DNA from: Ectobacillus panaciterrae DSM 19096
Lineage (GTDB): Bacteria > Bacillota > Bacilli > Bacillales > Bacillaceae_G
Reading direction: 5' to 3'
Assembly: GCF_000430785.1 (NCBI RefSeq)
Contig: NZ_AUMR01000056.1
Location: 1-35,451, forward strand
Length of the DNA stretch: 35,451 nucleotides
A program made the translations under genes and the position numbers. This document shows, in pieces, positions 6,173 through 14,135 of the stretch; positions within the stretch are counted from its first letter, which is position 1, and each line of letters begins with the position of its first letter. The notes beneath the pieces were generated by a model. The model was given only the letters and a program-made list of their open reading frames with translations, ran no database searches and was not told the origin of the DNA.

Positions 6173-6776
6173 AATCATTTTCCTTCTCCCTTTTTAATGA
6201 GCTTTCAATTGGATATCTTCGTGTCAATTCCCTTGTCGAAATCGCAATAATCTTTGGGGTAAGAAGATGTGTTTTAAATTGTAATCTTTGTTTTCCTTGG
6301 GGATGAACAATGAGGAGCAGGGTTCGCAAATATATTCTAGTGCAAAGGGAAAATATTCCTTTCGGTAAATCCATCACAGTAAAACCAAACTGTTCCGCTC
6401 CGCGATGCAGCAAAGAGACTCCATATACCCCTTTTACATTTTGATAGCTTGAATGGGTAAGGAGGAACGGCAAAATTTTGGGTAACGATTGTTCGGTTGC
6501 TCGAATCATTTGGACAGCGAGCCTTACCGAGGAACGAGTTTCTGTTCTCATTTTAAAAAGCAATGCATTATTTAGATGAAGTTCAACAATACAATCTCCT
6601 TTTCGGATCTTTTCTCCATCTGCCAGTTGGATGGTTTTCCCTCGATAGGCGCGTACCCTCGTATATAAGAAGTGATTTTTCTCATCAAGGGGTTTAAGAT
6701 GAAAAAACGTCTGAAATAATTTTTCCCATTTCATCCATATACTAAGAAAACATTGTTTTTTCCAGTCTATTTTCAT
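6171..6776 (-). CDS. YkoP-like protein of unknown function
   Basis: The 201-residue protein has no signal peptide or membrane segment. It contains F-L-Y-T-R-V-R-A-Y-R-G-K-T-I-Q-L-A-D-G-E-K-I-R-K-G-D, then I-V-E-L-H-L-N-N-A. This resembles the YkoP domain of bacilli, found alone or attached to polysaccharide deacetylases. The biochemical function of that domain is not established to my knowledge. ATG 6776 is the only ATG near the N-terminus, but no strong RBS precedes it, and only 5 nt separate it from the stop of the nuclease fragment upstream. The two may once have been one operon. The C-terminus reaches the edge of the IS605-type relic at 6172 and has a charged, irregular tail (L-K-R-E-K-E-N-D), so the native end may have been altered. 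Confidence 0.45.
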   Translation of the reverse strand: MKIDWKKQCFLSIWMKWEKLFQTFFHLKPLDEKNHFLYTRVRAYRGKTIQLADGEKIRKGDCIVELHLNNALLFKMRTETRSSVRLAVQMIRATEQSLPKILPFLLTHSSYQNVKGVYGVSLLHRGAEQFGFTVMDLPKGIFSLCTRIYLRTLLLIVHPQGKQRLQFKTHLLTPKIIAISTRELTRRYPIESSLKREKEND

Positions 6777-6781
6777 ATCAG

Positions 6782-7030
6782 TTACCCGTTGAATAGTAAT
6801 GTTGCTTTTAATGGTAAATGATCTGATGCTGAAGGGATTCTTTCTATAACTTCTACAGAAGCAACATGTATATCTTGGCTAACGAATATGTAATCCAAAT
6901 GTAATCTGGATCGAAACGAGAGGAAAGTGTAACATGGTGCAGCATCCATAACATTAAACATGCTATCACATCCTTTTTTGGTAGGTTCTTGTGAACTATT
7001 TATAATATACAACGAGTGAAAGTATTTCAT
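6782..7030 (-). pseudogene. Endonuclease/exonuclease/phosphatase family protein, C-terminal fragment
   Basis: The frame encodes the end of an EEP-superfamily hydrolase: Y-T-F-L-S-F-R-S-R-L-H-L-D-Y-I-F-V-S followed by S-A-S-D-H-L-P-L-K-A-T-L. The D-Y-I-F-V-S strand and the catalytic S-D-H-L-P-L motif close the active site in this family. Proteins of the family are about 250 residues, and only about 80 are here. The N-terminal metal-binding and phosphate-binding motifs (Q-E, G-D-F-N) are absent, so the fragment cannot be active alone. A stop lies six codons above the first ATG. Its 3' end abuts the YkoP-like gene. Confidence 0.7.
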
Positions 7031-7071
7031 ACTGAAAACAAATTTTCAGCTTCCAAAAGAGCTTAAGGCAT

Positions 7072-7182
7072 ATGAGAAATGTTGCTTGGGAAGCTTGGGA
7101 GGCACTTGTCTACTTTTTATTCGCAGGATGTGTACTTGGAATTATTAGTCTTGTTTTTCTAATAACAAAGTTACATATATAA
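7072..7182 (+). CDS. Possible 36-residue single-span membrane peptide
   Basis: A short frame from ATG 7072 encodes M-R-N-V-A-W-E-A-W-E-A-L-V-Y-F-L-F-A, continuing into a hydrophobic segment that would span the membrane once, with a short basic end (K-L-H-I). The upstream TTAAGGCAT is a poor RBS, and the last codons lie in the left terminal repeat of the MITE-like element. It could be a real small protein, or the cut end of a larger membrane protein. I do not recognise it. Confidence 0.2.
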   Translation: MRNVAWEAWEALVYFLFAGCVLGIISLVFLITKLHI

Positions 7183-7380
7183 ATGCCACTAAAAAAATCG
7201 GCATAAAAACTTTTCTTTTAGGGGGGGAGAGAGCATCCAGCTAAGCGTAGAAGCGGTCAAACTCTTTTCGTGGCCCTTGCAGGGGTAAAACATAGAGAGG
7301 GAGCGAGCGCAGTTTCCCTTTTGTTCTATGCGGCAAACGATAGATATGTCGGAATAACAAAGTGGACTTATATAGTGTAA
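7171..7380 (+). repeat. MITE-like repeat, copy A
   Basis: This 210-bp intergenic element has imperfect terminal inverted repeats. The left end TTACATATATAAATGCCACT (7171-7190) pairs with the right end AGTGGACTTATATAGTGTAA (7361-7380). Internally it shares AGAAGCGGTCAAAC (7249-7262) exactly with copy B at 17565-17578. The following elements CTTGCA(A/G)GGGTAAA and AGAGAG, a T/C-rich block and ACTTATATA(T)AG recur in the same order. It has no coding capacity. Size and architecture recall the bcr-type repeats of the B. cereus group, but I could not match it to a named family. Confidence 0.65.
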
Positions 7381-7430
7381 ATGAAACATAAAGTAGAGAT
7401 GAATACATTACAAGCAGCTTCAACCAAAAA

Positions 7431-8384
7431 CTAACATTGAAGTTTTTTTCTTAAAATGGCTTCACTTTTATATAAGATGCCTATATGGGTTCCTTGTAAC
7501 ATATATTTTTCCCCATCTAAAATAAAAGCACTATTTAATACGACATTTCCATCACCCAACTTGGTGTTGCATGCCCCGACTACTTTCCCATCCACCCACA
7601 TCGTAGAGGATTTAGACGGGATGACTTGTAAGTATAGAATTGTTTCTTCTTCAACGCCTGCAATTAGCGTGACGTCGATGTTCCTTTTCTTTATGATGTC
7701 TCTATGTTTATTTAGTTGATCAAGGAACTTATTTTTTGTCTTCATAGTTTGATAAGGTACAAATTCCCTTGAATTCCCGTTTTCCATGATTAAGTAGTTA
7801 CCATAATTTTCGCTGGGTATAACGTCTTGCAATCCTTTGAAGTGGGTATGGATAGCCTCGATTTTCCCCAGTTTATAACGTTTACTTAAATACTGAATAT
7901 ACATGTCCATATAGTAATAGACAAAGTTAATTTTTGGTGATAGATTTACAGGTAGTTCTCCTCCTGTCCAAAAACTATAATTTGGGGCAGATCCAGCATT
8001 AGGTGTACATAATAGGATTATTTTATCAACATCATGGAGATAAGATTCACTTTGAACGTAGGATCGTGCGACCAAACCTCCCATACTATGACAAACTAAA
8101 TTCACTTTGTTGGAACCTGTTTTCAATTTTGCCTCCTTTATTTTTTCTACTAAGTAATTCTGTGCAGACTGGGTAATTCTTTGACTCCAATCATAAAAGC
8201 AAATAAAAAGATTTAGATTTCGCTGATATCCTATACTTTCTAATATTAGAATAAATGGTTCATACGCCATTCCAGCAATTCCAAAGCTCCAGTTACCAGT
8301 ACCGGGGATTATGAAATCGCTCATGGAACCAAATAACCCCGGTACAAAGACGATAGGAGTTTTGTTAATCCTACAAATTAACAT
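7431..8384 (-). CDS. Alpha/beta-hydrolase, lipase/acyltransferase-like
   Basis: The 317-residue protein starts with P-I-V-F-V-P-G-L-F-G-S, the oxyanion-hole region of lipases. It carries the nucleophile elbow V-C-H-S-M-G-G-L-V-A-R with Ser100; a Cys replaces the first Gly of G-x-S-x-G. I-I-L-L-C-T-P-N-A-G follows, as in PGAP1/LCAT-like lipases. The acid is probably one of the Asp residues in the C-terminal third, where D-V-T-L-I-A-G (about 230) and the terminal G-T-H-I-G stretch, with a candidate catalytic His, can be seen. There is no signal peptide, so the enzyme is likely cytosolic. GGGAGGGAAT precedes ATG 8384. It is divergent from the lnr-type operon and has no operon partner. Substrate unknown. 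Confidence 0.8.
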   Translation of the reverse strand: MLICRINKTPIVFVPGLFGSMSDFIIPGTGNWSFGIAGMAYEPFILILESIGYQRNLNLFICFYDWSQRITQSAQNYLVEKIKEAKLKTGSNKVNLVCHSMGGLVARSYVQSESYLHDVDKIILLCTPNAGSAPNYSFWTGGELPVNLSPKINFVYYYMDMYIQYLSKRYKLGKIEAIHTHFKGLQDVIPSENYGNYLIMENGNSREFVPYQTMKTKNKFLDQLNKHRDIIKKRNIDVTLIAGVEEETILYLQVIPSKSSTMWVDGKVVGACNTKLGDGNVVLNSAFILDGEKYMLQGTHIGILYKSEAILRKKLQC

Positions 8385-8527
8385 AAATATTCCCTCCCAT
8401 GAACCTGTATGTCAGAATATATGCTTTGGGGAGTCCTCACATGTTAAATAAAGAAGGAATGAGAGAAAGAAACAAGAATCGTAGTAGAGGGATTTATATA
8501 TACTTAATGAGAAACGGAGGTATGCGG

Positions 8528-9718
8528 ATGCTCAAGGTTACCCGGCTTTTTATGATGATGTTTATTCCGCTCGTTTATTATTCGACTGCGTCTCATGTAC
8601 ACGAAAAGCTTTTCATCGGAATGGCCGTTGCGGTGTTTATGGCCAGCCACTTCCTTGTTATGTTATCTCCTTGGGGACAAAGATGGTTTTTTGTATTTGT
8701 CGGCATAGATTTCGTGCTGATTACCGGCTTCGGCTTCCTGTTCCCTCCTTCTACGCTGTATCTCATTTTATTTGGGGTAGAGGCTATCACACTCTTTATG
8801 TGCACGGATAACAAAAAAACATTGTTTCTCTTTTCGGCGCTGTTCGTTTGTCTATGGATGAGCATCATCACGTATACGTATGCACAACTAGGTGTTTTAG
8901 ACGTGTTGGATAACCTTATCAATTTTACCTTCATTATTTTTGAAGTACTGGTAGGCGGGTTGATTCGAAAGCTGCTGCAGGCGCGAATCAAAGTCGATGA
9001 GCAGTACAGCAAGCTGAATGAATCCCATAATGCGCTGAAGGATGCCCATGGACAGCTTCACATATATGCGAAAGAGGTTGAGACGCTGACGGCAATCAGG
9101 GAGCGGAATCGCATCGCCCGTGATATCCATGATACGGTCGGTCATAATATGACCGCACTCCTTGTGCAGCTGCAGCTCACCCAGGAATTGTTCAAGCAAG
9201 GCTCGCCGCAAGCAGCACAAACCTTGCGAACATGTACGGAACTGGCGCGCAATTCCCTTCAAGAGCTCCGGCTTTCTGTACGCACCTTAAAGGAAGAGGA
9301 TGCAGAGGATTATACACTTATATCTGTCATTCGAACTATCTTAGAAGACTTTGCGAAAGCGACAGGTGTTGAGGTTTCATTCCGATTGAAAGGGGATCCC
9401 ATGGTCATCCCTGTTTCGCTGCATCCTACTATAGCGAGAGTCGTACAGGAATCCCTTACGAATGCGAAGCGCCACGGGAGGGCACAAGCTTGTGAAGTTG
9501 AGTTTATATGCAACGAACAAAAGGCGGTCATCTCTATCTGCGATAACGGAAAAGGAACAGAAAAAGTAGCTCCGGGCTTTGGGCTTATTAATATGAAGGA
9601 ACGCGTAGAAGAGCATGGGGGAAACGTTACCTTCGCAAGCAAAGAAGGGCATGGCTTTCAAATACAGGCGGACTTTCCGCTGCAGGAAAAGAAATGGCTC
9701 ATTGGGGGTGCATTATGA
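8528..9718 (+). CDS. lnrJ: LnrJ-like sensor histidine kinase
   Basis: The 396-residue membrane kinase has five or six hydrophobic segments in residues 1-150, a short coiled linker (about 155-190) and a HisKA_3 dimerisation domain. The phospho-acceptor His201 lies in R-I-A-R-D-I-H-D-T-V-G-H-N. The C-terminal HATPase has the N box Q-E-S-L-T-N-A-K-R-H-G (Asn312) and G boxes D-N-G-K-G (339-343) and G-F-G-L-I-N-M-K-E-R. GGAGG at 8516-8520 favours ATG 8528 (7-nt spacing) over ATG 8522 or upstream frames. The gene overlaps the regulator gene by ATGA and is followed by an ABC ATPase and two permeases. This is the exact order of B. subtilis lnrJKLMN (yfiJKLMN), where LnrJ responds to linearmycins and other polyenes in the membrane. 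The ligand here is inferred only. Confidence 0.8.
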   Translation: MLKVTRLFMMMFIPLVYYSTASHVHEKLFIGMAVAVFMASHFLVMLSPWGQRWFFVFVGIDFVLITGFGFLFPPSTLYLILFGVEAITLFMCTDNKKTLFLFSALFVCLWMSIITYTYAQLGVLDVLDNLINFTFIIFEVLVGGLIRKLLQARIKVDEQYSKLNESHNALKDAHGQLHIYAKEVETLTAIRERNRIARDIHDTVGHNMTALLVQLQLTQELFKQGSPQAAQTLRTCTELARNSLQELRLSVRTLKEEDAEDYTLISVIRTILEDFAKATGVEVSFRLKGDPMVIPVSLHPTIARVVQESLTNAKRHGRAQACEVEFICNEQKAVISICDNGKGTEKVAPGFGLINMKERVEEHGGNVTFASKEGHGFQIQADFPLQEKKWLIGGAL

Positions 9719-10377
9719 TACGCGTAATGATTGTAGATGATCAACCGCTTGTGCGGGATGGTCTGGCTATGCTGCTGAATCTTCGGGCGGAAATAGAAGT
9801 TGCGGGTACGGCAGGGGACGGCTTGGAAGCGCTGGAAAAAGCAAAGCAGCTCCAGCCGGACATTGTTTTGATGGATATACGGATGCCTGGAACGAACGGG
9901 GTAGAGGGGACGAGTCTTCTCAGGGAGCACATGCCGAATGTAAAAGTGTTAATGCTGACAACCTTTAAAGATAGTGAACTTATTTTTGATGCGCTGGAAC
10001 AGGGGGCAAGCGGTTATTTATTAAAGGATATGTCTACAGACATCATCGTGCAGGCGATTTTGACTGTGCATGCAGGCGGTGTGGTGCTTCCTCAGGACGT
10101 TACTGTGCAGATTCTGCAGGAATTAAAGAAAACAAAGGTGATAGAGGCCGAGAAAAAGAGTATCCCCGGCGTAATGGGACAGCTGACAGAACGGGAGTCG
10201 GAGGTGCTGCGGGAGCTGGGGTACGGCTTAAGCAATAAAGAAATTGCAGAGAAGCTGTATATTACTGAAGGAACGGTGAAAAATCATGTTTCCAATTTAA
10301 TCAGCAAGCTGGAGCTTCGCGATCGTACACAAGCCGCTATTTTTGCGGTGCGGTATGGTATCACGGAGTACATATGA
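9715..10377 (+). CDS. lnrK: LnrK-like NarL-family response regulator
   Basis: The 220-residue regulator has a receiver domain (1-120) with acidic pocket Asp9-Asp10, phospho-acceptor Asp54 in V-L-M-D-I-R-M-P-G, switch Thr82/83 and Lys104 in Y-L-L-K-D-M. Its LuxR-type DNA-binding domain (about 157-215) begins L-T-E-R-E-S-E-V-L, with the recognition region L-S-N-K-E-I-A-E-K-L-Y-I-T-E-G-T-V-K-N-H-V. The ATG at 9715 overlaps the kinase stop (ATGA), implying translational coupling, and GGGGGTG lies upstream. A terminator follows, so the ABC genes probably have their own promoter, which in B. subtilis is activated by this regulator. Confidence 0.85.
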   Translation: MIRVMIVDDQPLVRDGLAMLLNLRAEIEVAGTAGDGLEALEKAKQLQPDIVLMDIRMPGTNGVEGTSLLREHMPNVKVLMLTTFKDSELIFDALEQGASGYLLKDMSTDIIVQAILTVHAGGVVLPQDVTVQILQELKKTKVIEAEKKSIPGVMGQLTERESEVLRELGYGLSNKEIAEKLYITEGTVKNHVSNLISKLELRDRTQAAIFAVRYGITEYI

Positions 10378-10401
10378 CTTTTGGCATAGCAGCGAAGGAA
10401 A

Positions 10402-10426
10402 AGCAGCCGTTTTGGCTGCTTTTTTC
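10402..10426 (+). terminator. Terminator between regulator and ABC genes
   Basis: A 7-bp stem AGCAGCC (10402-10408) pairs with GGCTGCT (10414-10420) around a GTTTT loop and is followed by TTTTTT. It separates the two-component pair from the transporter genes, whose promoter must then lie between about 10427 and 10514. Confidence 0.85.
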
Positions 10427-10514
10427 GTGCTTCCATTTCTATCGGAAGTGAGATGGAAGGAAACGCCAAATTCCATACAATGAAAGAGAAATCTCAATGA
10501 GGGAGCGTGTTCAC

Positions 10515-11447
10515 ATGCTAGTCGTTCACGATATAAAAAAATCGTTTGGCAAAAAAGAAGTGGTGAAAGGTGTTTCATTTTCTATTGAAAAAGGAGAATC
10601 ATTCGGGCTGCTTGGACCGAACGGAGCTGGTAAGTCTACTACCATTTCTATGATTTGCGGTCTTATGCCGTATGATAACGGAGATGTACAGGTTGGAGGT
10701 ATTTCCGTAAAAGCATCGCCTATGGAAGTGAAGCGCAAAATCGGGGTTGTACCGCAGGATATTGCCTTGTATCCGACAATGAGCGCCAAGGATAACTTGA
10801 TTTTTTGGGGTAAGATGTACGGATTAAGCGGCAAGGAAGCGAAGCGGCGTGCGGATGAAGTGCTGGACTATGTAGGGCTGAAGGAGCGCGCCAAGGATAA
10901 GGTCGAGACATTTTCAGGCGGCATGAAGCGCCGCGTGAATATTGGAGCAGCGCTGATGCATAAGCCGGAGCTTTTAATCATGGATGAGCCGACAGTCGGC
11001 ATCGATCCGCAATCACGCAATCATATTTTAGAAACCGTGAAGAATTTGAACGAAAATGGCATGACAGTCATTTATACGAGTCACTACATGGAGGAAGTAG
11101 AGTATTTGTGCAAACGAATTGCGATTGTGGATCATGGTAAACTGATTGCTCTTGGCACGAAAACAGATTTATGCAATCGCTTGGCAAACGGTACAGTAAT
11201 TAAAATAAAAGCAAGTAAGCTTAGCGGAGATTTTGTGAGCGCATTAAAAGCGCTGGAAAAAGTAGAACGGGTCGTAACAAACCCGGAGGAAGGAAGCGCT
11301 GATATATTTGTGACAGAAGAAAAAGCAATCGGTGATATTGTAGCTTGTACTGTACAGCACCATGTGCAAGTGTTGGCACTAGAAGTTAAAGAACCGAACC
11401 TGGAAGCGTTATTCTTACAATTAACCGGGCGCTCGCTGCGGGATTAA
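10515..11447 (+). CDS. lnrL: LnrL-like ABC transporter ATP-binding protein
   Basis: The 310-residue ATPase energises the two permeases that follow. Walker A is G-P-N-G-A-G-K-S-T-T (34-43), the Q loop is V-V-P-Q-D near 78-82, the signature is S-G-G-M-K-R-R-V (134-141), Walker B is L-L-I-M-D-E-P (Glu158), and the switch His lies in Y-T-S-H-Y-M-E-E-V. The C-terminal 90 residues form the DrrA-type extension common in drug-export ATPases. GAGGGAG at 10499-10505 points to ATG 10515 rather than ATG 10497. The gene is 13 bp before the first permease. Family and gene order match B. subtilis LnrL (YfiL) of the linearmycin-resistance exporter. Confidence 0.85.
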   Translation: MLVVHDIKKSFGKKEVVKGVSFSIEKGESFGLLGPNGAGKSTTISMICGLMPYDNGDVQVGGISVKASPMEVKRKIGVVPQDIALYPTMSAKDNLIFWGKMYGLSGKEAKRRADEVLDYVGLKERAKDKVETFSGGMKRRVNIGAALMHKPELLIMDEPTVGIDPQSRNHILETVKNLNENGMTVIYTSHYMEEVEYLCKRIAIVDHGKLIALGTKTDLCNRLANGTVIKIKASKLSGDFVSALKALEKVERVVTNPEEGSADIFVTEEKAIGDIVACTVQHHVQVLALEVKEPNLEALFLQLTGRSLRD

Positions 11448-11460
11448 GGGGGAAAGAAGA

Positions 11461-12672
11461 ATGAAAAGCCTCATTATCGCATGGAAGGACTTTACAATCC
11501 GTTTTACTGATCGCCGCGGGTTTATGACGATGATTCTCATGCCGCTTCTTTTGACTGCTATTTTAGGAACAGCACTTGCCAAAACGATGGGCAGCGATGA
11601 TATGCCGAAAACAACAGTCGGCTATTATCAGGAAGACAGCGACGCCTTAGCAAACGACTTTCGAAAGGATGTATTACAAGGAGAGGAACTGCGCGATTTT
11701 ATTACCGTGAAGGAAGCTTCTTCACGAACAGAGCTTGAGAGTATGATCAAAGACGGAAAAGCAGACGTCGGTTTGGTCATTCCATCGCAGTGGAGCGAAA
11801 AGCTGAAGGAGGGCGAGCTGAAGGAAGCATCCCTCATAACAGACCCGGGTAAAAGCTTGCAGTCGACAATTATTGAGTCTGTTATGTCTTCTTTTTTAGA
11901 ACGCGTGAAAACTATTTCTGTTTCTGCGAATACAGCCATAAATGATTTGGCGAAATCTACTCCGGTCATGACAGGCAAAGTGAATATGGGAGAGGCTGCA
12001 AAGGATATCAGCAAGCAATTGCAAGACATAGCTTCTTTACAAAATACAAGTGTGAAGGAAGAGGCTGTAGGGAAGAAGGTAGTAACTTCCATGCAGTACT
12101 ATGCAGCCGGAATGGGCGTCATGTTTCTCTTATTTAACGCGACAATAGGAGCGAAAATGATTGTAACGGAACGGGCGACTGAAACATTGGCACGGCTTTT
12201 GAGTACACCGACAAGTGCATTATCGATTCTCGTTGGAAAGTTTCTCGGAACACTCTTGTTTTCGATTGTGCAGTTTGCGATTTTCTTAGCTGCTACGCGC
12301 TATGGATTCGGTGTGGACTGGGGCGATAATATTGCTCAAACGGCGGTTGTCGGGCTGGCGTACGCGGTTTGCGTGTCTGGTTTATCCATGGCGCTCGCTG
12401 CAATGATCCGCAGTGAGAAAACAGCTGAAGTGATAAGCGGGGTTGGTATTCAGCTGCTGGCGCTGCTTGGTGGCTCCATGCTTCCTGTCTATGTTTTCTC
12501 AGATACGATGAAGCAAATCGCAAACATTGCACCGAACAAATGGGCGCTCATGAGTTTTCTGGATATTATGGGCGGGACATCTTGGCAAAATCTGCTGCCG
12601 GCTCTTACTGTGCTGTTGGCTATAGGCGCGGCTGCGTTATTGCTTGGTACATGGCGTTTACGGGTGAAATAA
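11461..12672 (+). CDS. lnrM: LnrM-like ABC-2 permease
   Basis: The 403-residue ABC-2 type permease has one N-terminal transmembrane helix (about 20-40, F-M-T-M-I-L-M-P-L-L-L-T-A-I-L-G), a large extracytoplasmic domain (about 45-210) and five or six C-terminal helices (215-395). The conserved amphipathic region A-T-E-T-L-A-R-L-L-S-T-P sits before the third helix, as in YhgE/DrrB-type exporters. GGGGGAAAGAAG precedes ATG 11461. It forms the transport channel together with the next gene product and is powered by the ATPase upstream. Corresponds in position and length to B. subtilis LnrM (YfiM). Confidence 0.8.
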   Translation: MKSLIIAWKDFTIRFTDRRGFMTMILMPLLLTAILGTALAKTMGSDDMPKTTVGYYQEDSDALANDFRKDVLQGEELRDFITVKEASSRTELESMIKDGKADVGLVIPSQWSEKLKEGELKEASLITDPGKSLQSTIIESVMSSFLERVKTISVSANTAINDLAKSTPVMTGKVNMGEAAKDISKQLQDIASLQNTSVKEEAVGKKVVTSMQYYAAGMGVMFLLFNATIGAKMIVTERATETLARLLSTPTSALSILVGKFLGTLLFSIVQFAIFLAATRYGFGVDWGDNIAQTAVVGLAYAVCVSGLSMALAAMIRSEKTAEVISGVGIQLLALLGGSMLPVYVFSDTMKQIANIAPNKWALMSFLDIMGGTSWQNLLPALTVLLAIGAAALLLGTWRLRVK

Positions 12673-12685
12673 GGAGGAGAAAACA

Positions 12686-13840
12686 GTGAAAAAAATATGG
12701 GCTATTTGTTCATTTGAGCTGCAGCGTTTGCTGCGGAAGCCGCGCAGCTATCTGGTGATGTTTCTGCTTCCGCTTGTGTTCACACTTTTATTCGGAAATT
12801 TGCTGGGCGACTCGGGCGATAACAAAATTAAGCTGCTTGTAGTGGATGAAGATCAATCTGTACTGTCAGCATCTTACTATGAAACGGTAAAAGGGAATAA
12901 ATTGCTAGATGTTTCTCTTGTCTCTAAGGAGGATGCAAAAGAACAGCTGAAAAATAAAAAGGTAGCTGCGGCAGTCATCATTCCAAAAGAATTTCAAAGC
13001 GGGATAACAGAAGGAAACGAAAAGGATGTTGTATTTCAGCATATTCCTGAATTCACATCCAATGCAACCGTTCGGCAAGCGTTAAACAATGCACTGACAA
13101 CTATAAAAACAGAAGTAAAAGCGTCCCAGTCCTGGAGCAGCTATAGCGGAGAGCCGTGGGAAGGGATGTATGAAAAGCTATCGCAGGCATCGGCAAAGCC
13201 TGTGATGCTGAATAAGGAAACGATCACAAAAGCAAAAGCCAAGACAAATATGAGCAATCTATCTGCTCGTTCTGCTGGATTTTCTATCATGTTTGTGATG
13301 ATTGTGATGATGACGGCAACAGGAGCCATTTTGGAAGCGCGAAAAAACGGCGTATGGTACCGCATGATGTCCATGCCGGCTTCAAAAGCGCAAATACTCG
13401 GAGGTTATATCTTATCCTTCTTCATTCTGGGCTGGATTCAGTTTGGAGCGTTAATGCTGTTTACCCATCAGCTGTTTGACGTACAGTGGGGGAACATATT
13501 TGGAATTATATTATTAGTATCTGCGCTGTTGCTTGCTGTTGTAGGCCTTGCCCTGTTCATCGCAGGAATTGTAAAAACAGCTGAACAGCAATCTTCTTTA
13601 GGAAATATTGTAGTAATTTCTACTTGCATGATCGCCGGGGTATACTGGCCGATTGAAATTGAACCGCTCTTTATGCAGCGTATTGCAGATTTTGTACCGC
13701 AAACATGGGCGATGCGCGGATTCACTGAATTGATTGCACGCGGCGGGGCAGCCGGAGATATTGTGGCGTATGCAGGTATATTGGCAGTGTTTGCGGCGGT
13801 TTTCTTTGCGGTTGGATTAACAAAAATTCGATATGAATGA
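12686..13840 (+). CDS. lnrN: LnrN-like ABC-2 permease
   Basis: The second ABC-2 permease has 384 residues and the same architecture as the first. Its N-terminal helix is in Y-L-V-M-F-L-L-P-L-V-F-T-L-L-F-G (22-37), an external domain runs from 40 to 190, and C-terminal helices occupy 195-380 with R-K-N-G-V-W-Y-R-M-M-S-M-P-A before the third. The start is GTG 12686 behind the strong RBS AAGGAGGAG. It is only 13 bp after the first permease, so translation is likely coupled. The two permeases are only distantly similar, consistent with a heterodimeric channel as in B. subtilis LnrMN. A shared bidirectional terminator closes the operon. Confidence 0.8.
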   Translation: MKKIWAICSFELQRLLRKPRSYLVMFLLPLVFTLLFGNLLGDSGDNKIKLLVVDEDQSVLSASYYETVKGNKLLDVSLVSKEDAKEQLKNKKVAAAVIIPKEFQSGITEGNEKDVVFQHIPEFTSNATVRQALNNALTTIKTEVKASQSWSSYSGEPWEGMYEKLSQASAKPVMLNKETITKAKAKTNMSNLSARSAGFSIMFVMIVMMTATGAILEARKNGVWYRMMSMPASKAQILGGYILSFFILGWIQFGALMLFTHQLFDVQWGNIFGIILLVSALLLAVVGLALFIAGIVKTAEQQSSLGNIVVISTCMIAGVYWPIEIEPLFMQRIADFVPQTWAMRGFTELIARGGAAGDIVAYAGILAVFAAVFFAVGLTKIRYE

Positions 13841-13887
13841 AAAGAAAACGGAGTCTAAGCTTTCATCTGCTCGACTCCGTTTTCTTT
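13841..13887. terminator. Bidirectional terminator between lnrN and the small membrane gene
   Basis: A perfect 15-bp stem pairs 13841-13855 (AAAGAAAACGGAGTC) with 13873-13887 (GACTCCGTTTTCTTT). T-runs lie on both strands. It starts immediately after the lnrN stop and overlaps the last codons of the convergent 64-residue gene. Confidence 0.9.
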
Positions 13888-14049
13888 TTGTTTTTCCGGG
13901 AGAAGGGAAATCACAATAGAAACGCCAAACATACATATAATAGTGAGAAGCAGCGCAAGCCTTGGAAAGAAAGGAAATAAAAGCAGCGCGCCTATCACGA
14001 ATAGTATAAGGAACACATAACTGATTACATAAGAGAATAAATCTTCCAT
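13855..14049 (-). CDS. Small two-helix membrane protein, function unknown
   Basis: The 64-residue protein has two hydrophobic segments, about 7-27 (Y-V-I-S-Y-V-F-L-I-L-F-V-I-G) and 29-49 (P-R-L-A-L-L-L-T-I-I-C-M-F), and a charged tail E-K-Q-K-E-N-G-V-E-Q-M-K-A. TGGAGGATT sits 5-7 nt before ATG 14049, a good RBS that supports a real gene. It is convergent with the lnr-type operon and shares its terminator. I do not recognise a family. The position next to a membrane-stress exporter invites a functional link, but none is shown by the sequence. Confidence 0.6.
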   Translation of the reverse strand: MEDLFSYVISYVFLILFVIGALLLFPFFPRLALLLTIICMFGVSIVISLLPEKQKENGVEQMKA

Positions 14050-14135
14050 ATAATCCTCCAGTCATTGTATTTTGCTACTATGTTATGCGTGTCCGGAGAA
14101 AGATAGAAGTATATTTCGCTAAGGGAGATGTTCAA

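Noticed and set aside
6034-6306. 90-codon plus-strand ORF across the IS605-type end
   Set aside because: It covers the terminal hairpin of the element and runs into the 3' part of the YkoP-like gene on the other strand. There is no RBS or protein pattern.
11628-12092. 154-codon minus-strand ORF within lnrM
   Set aside because: It is a shadow of the external domain of the permease, with no RBS and low-complexity Ser/Phe composition.
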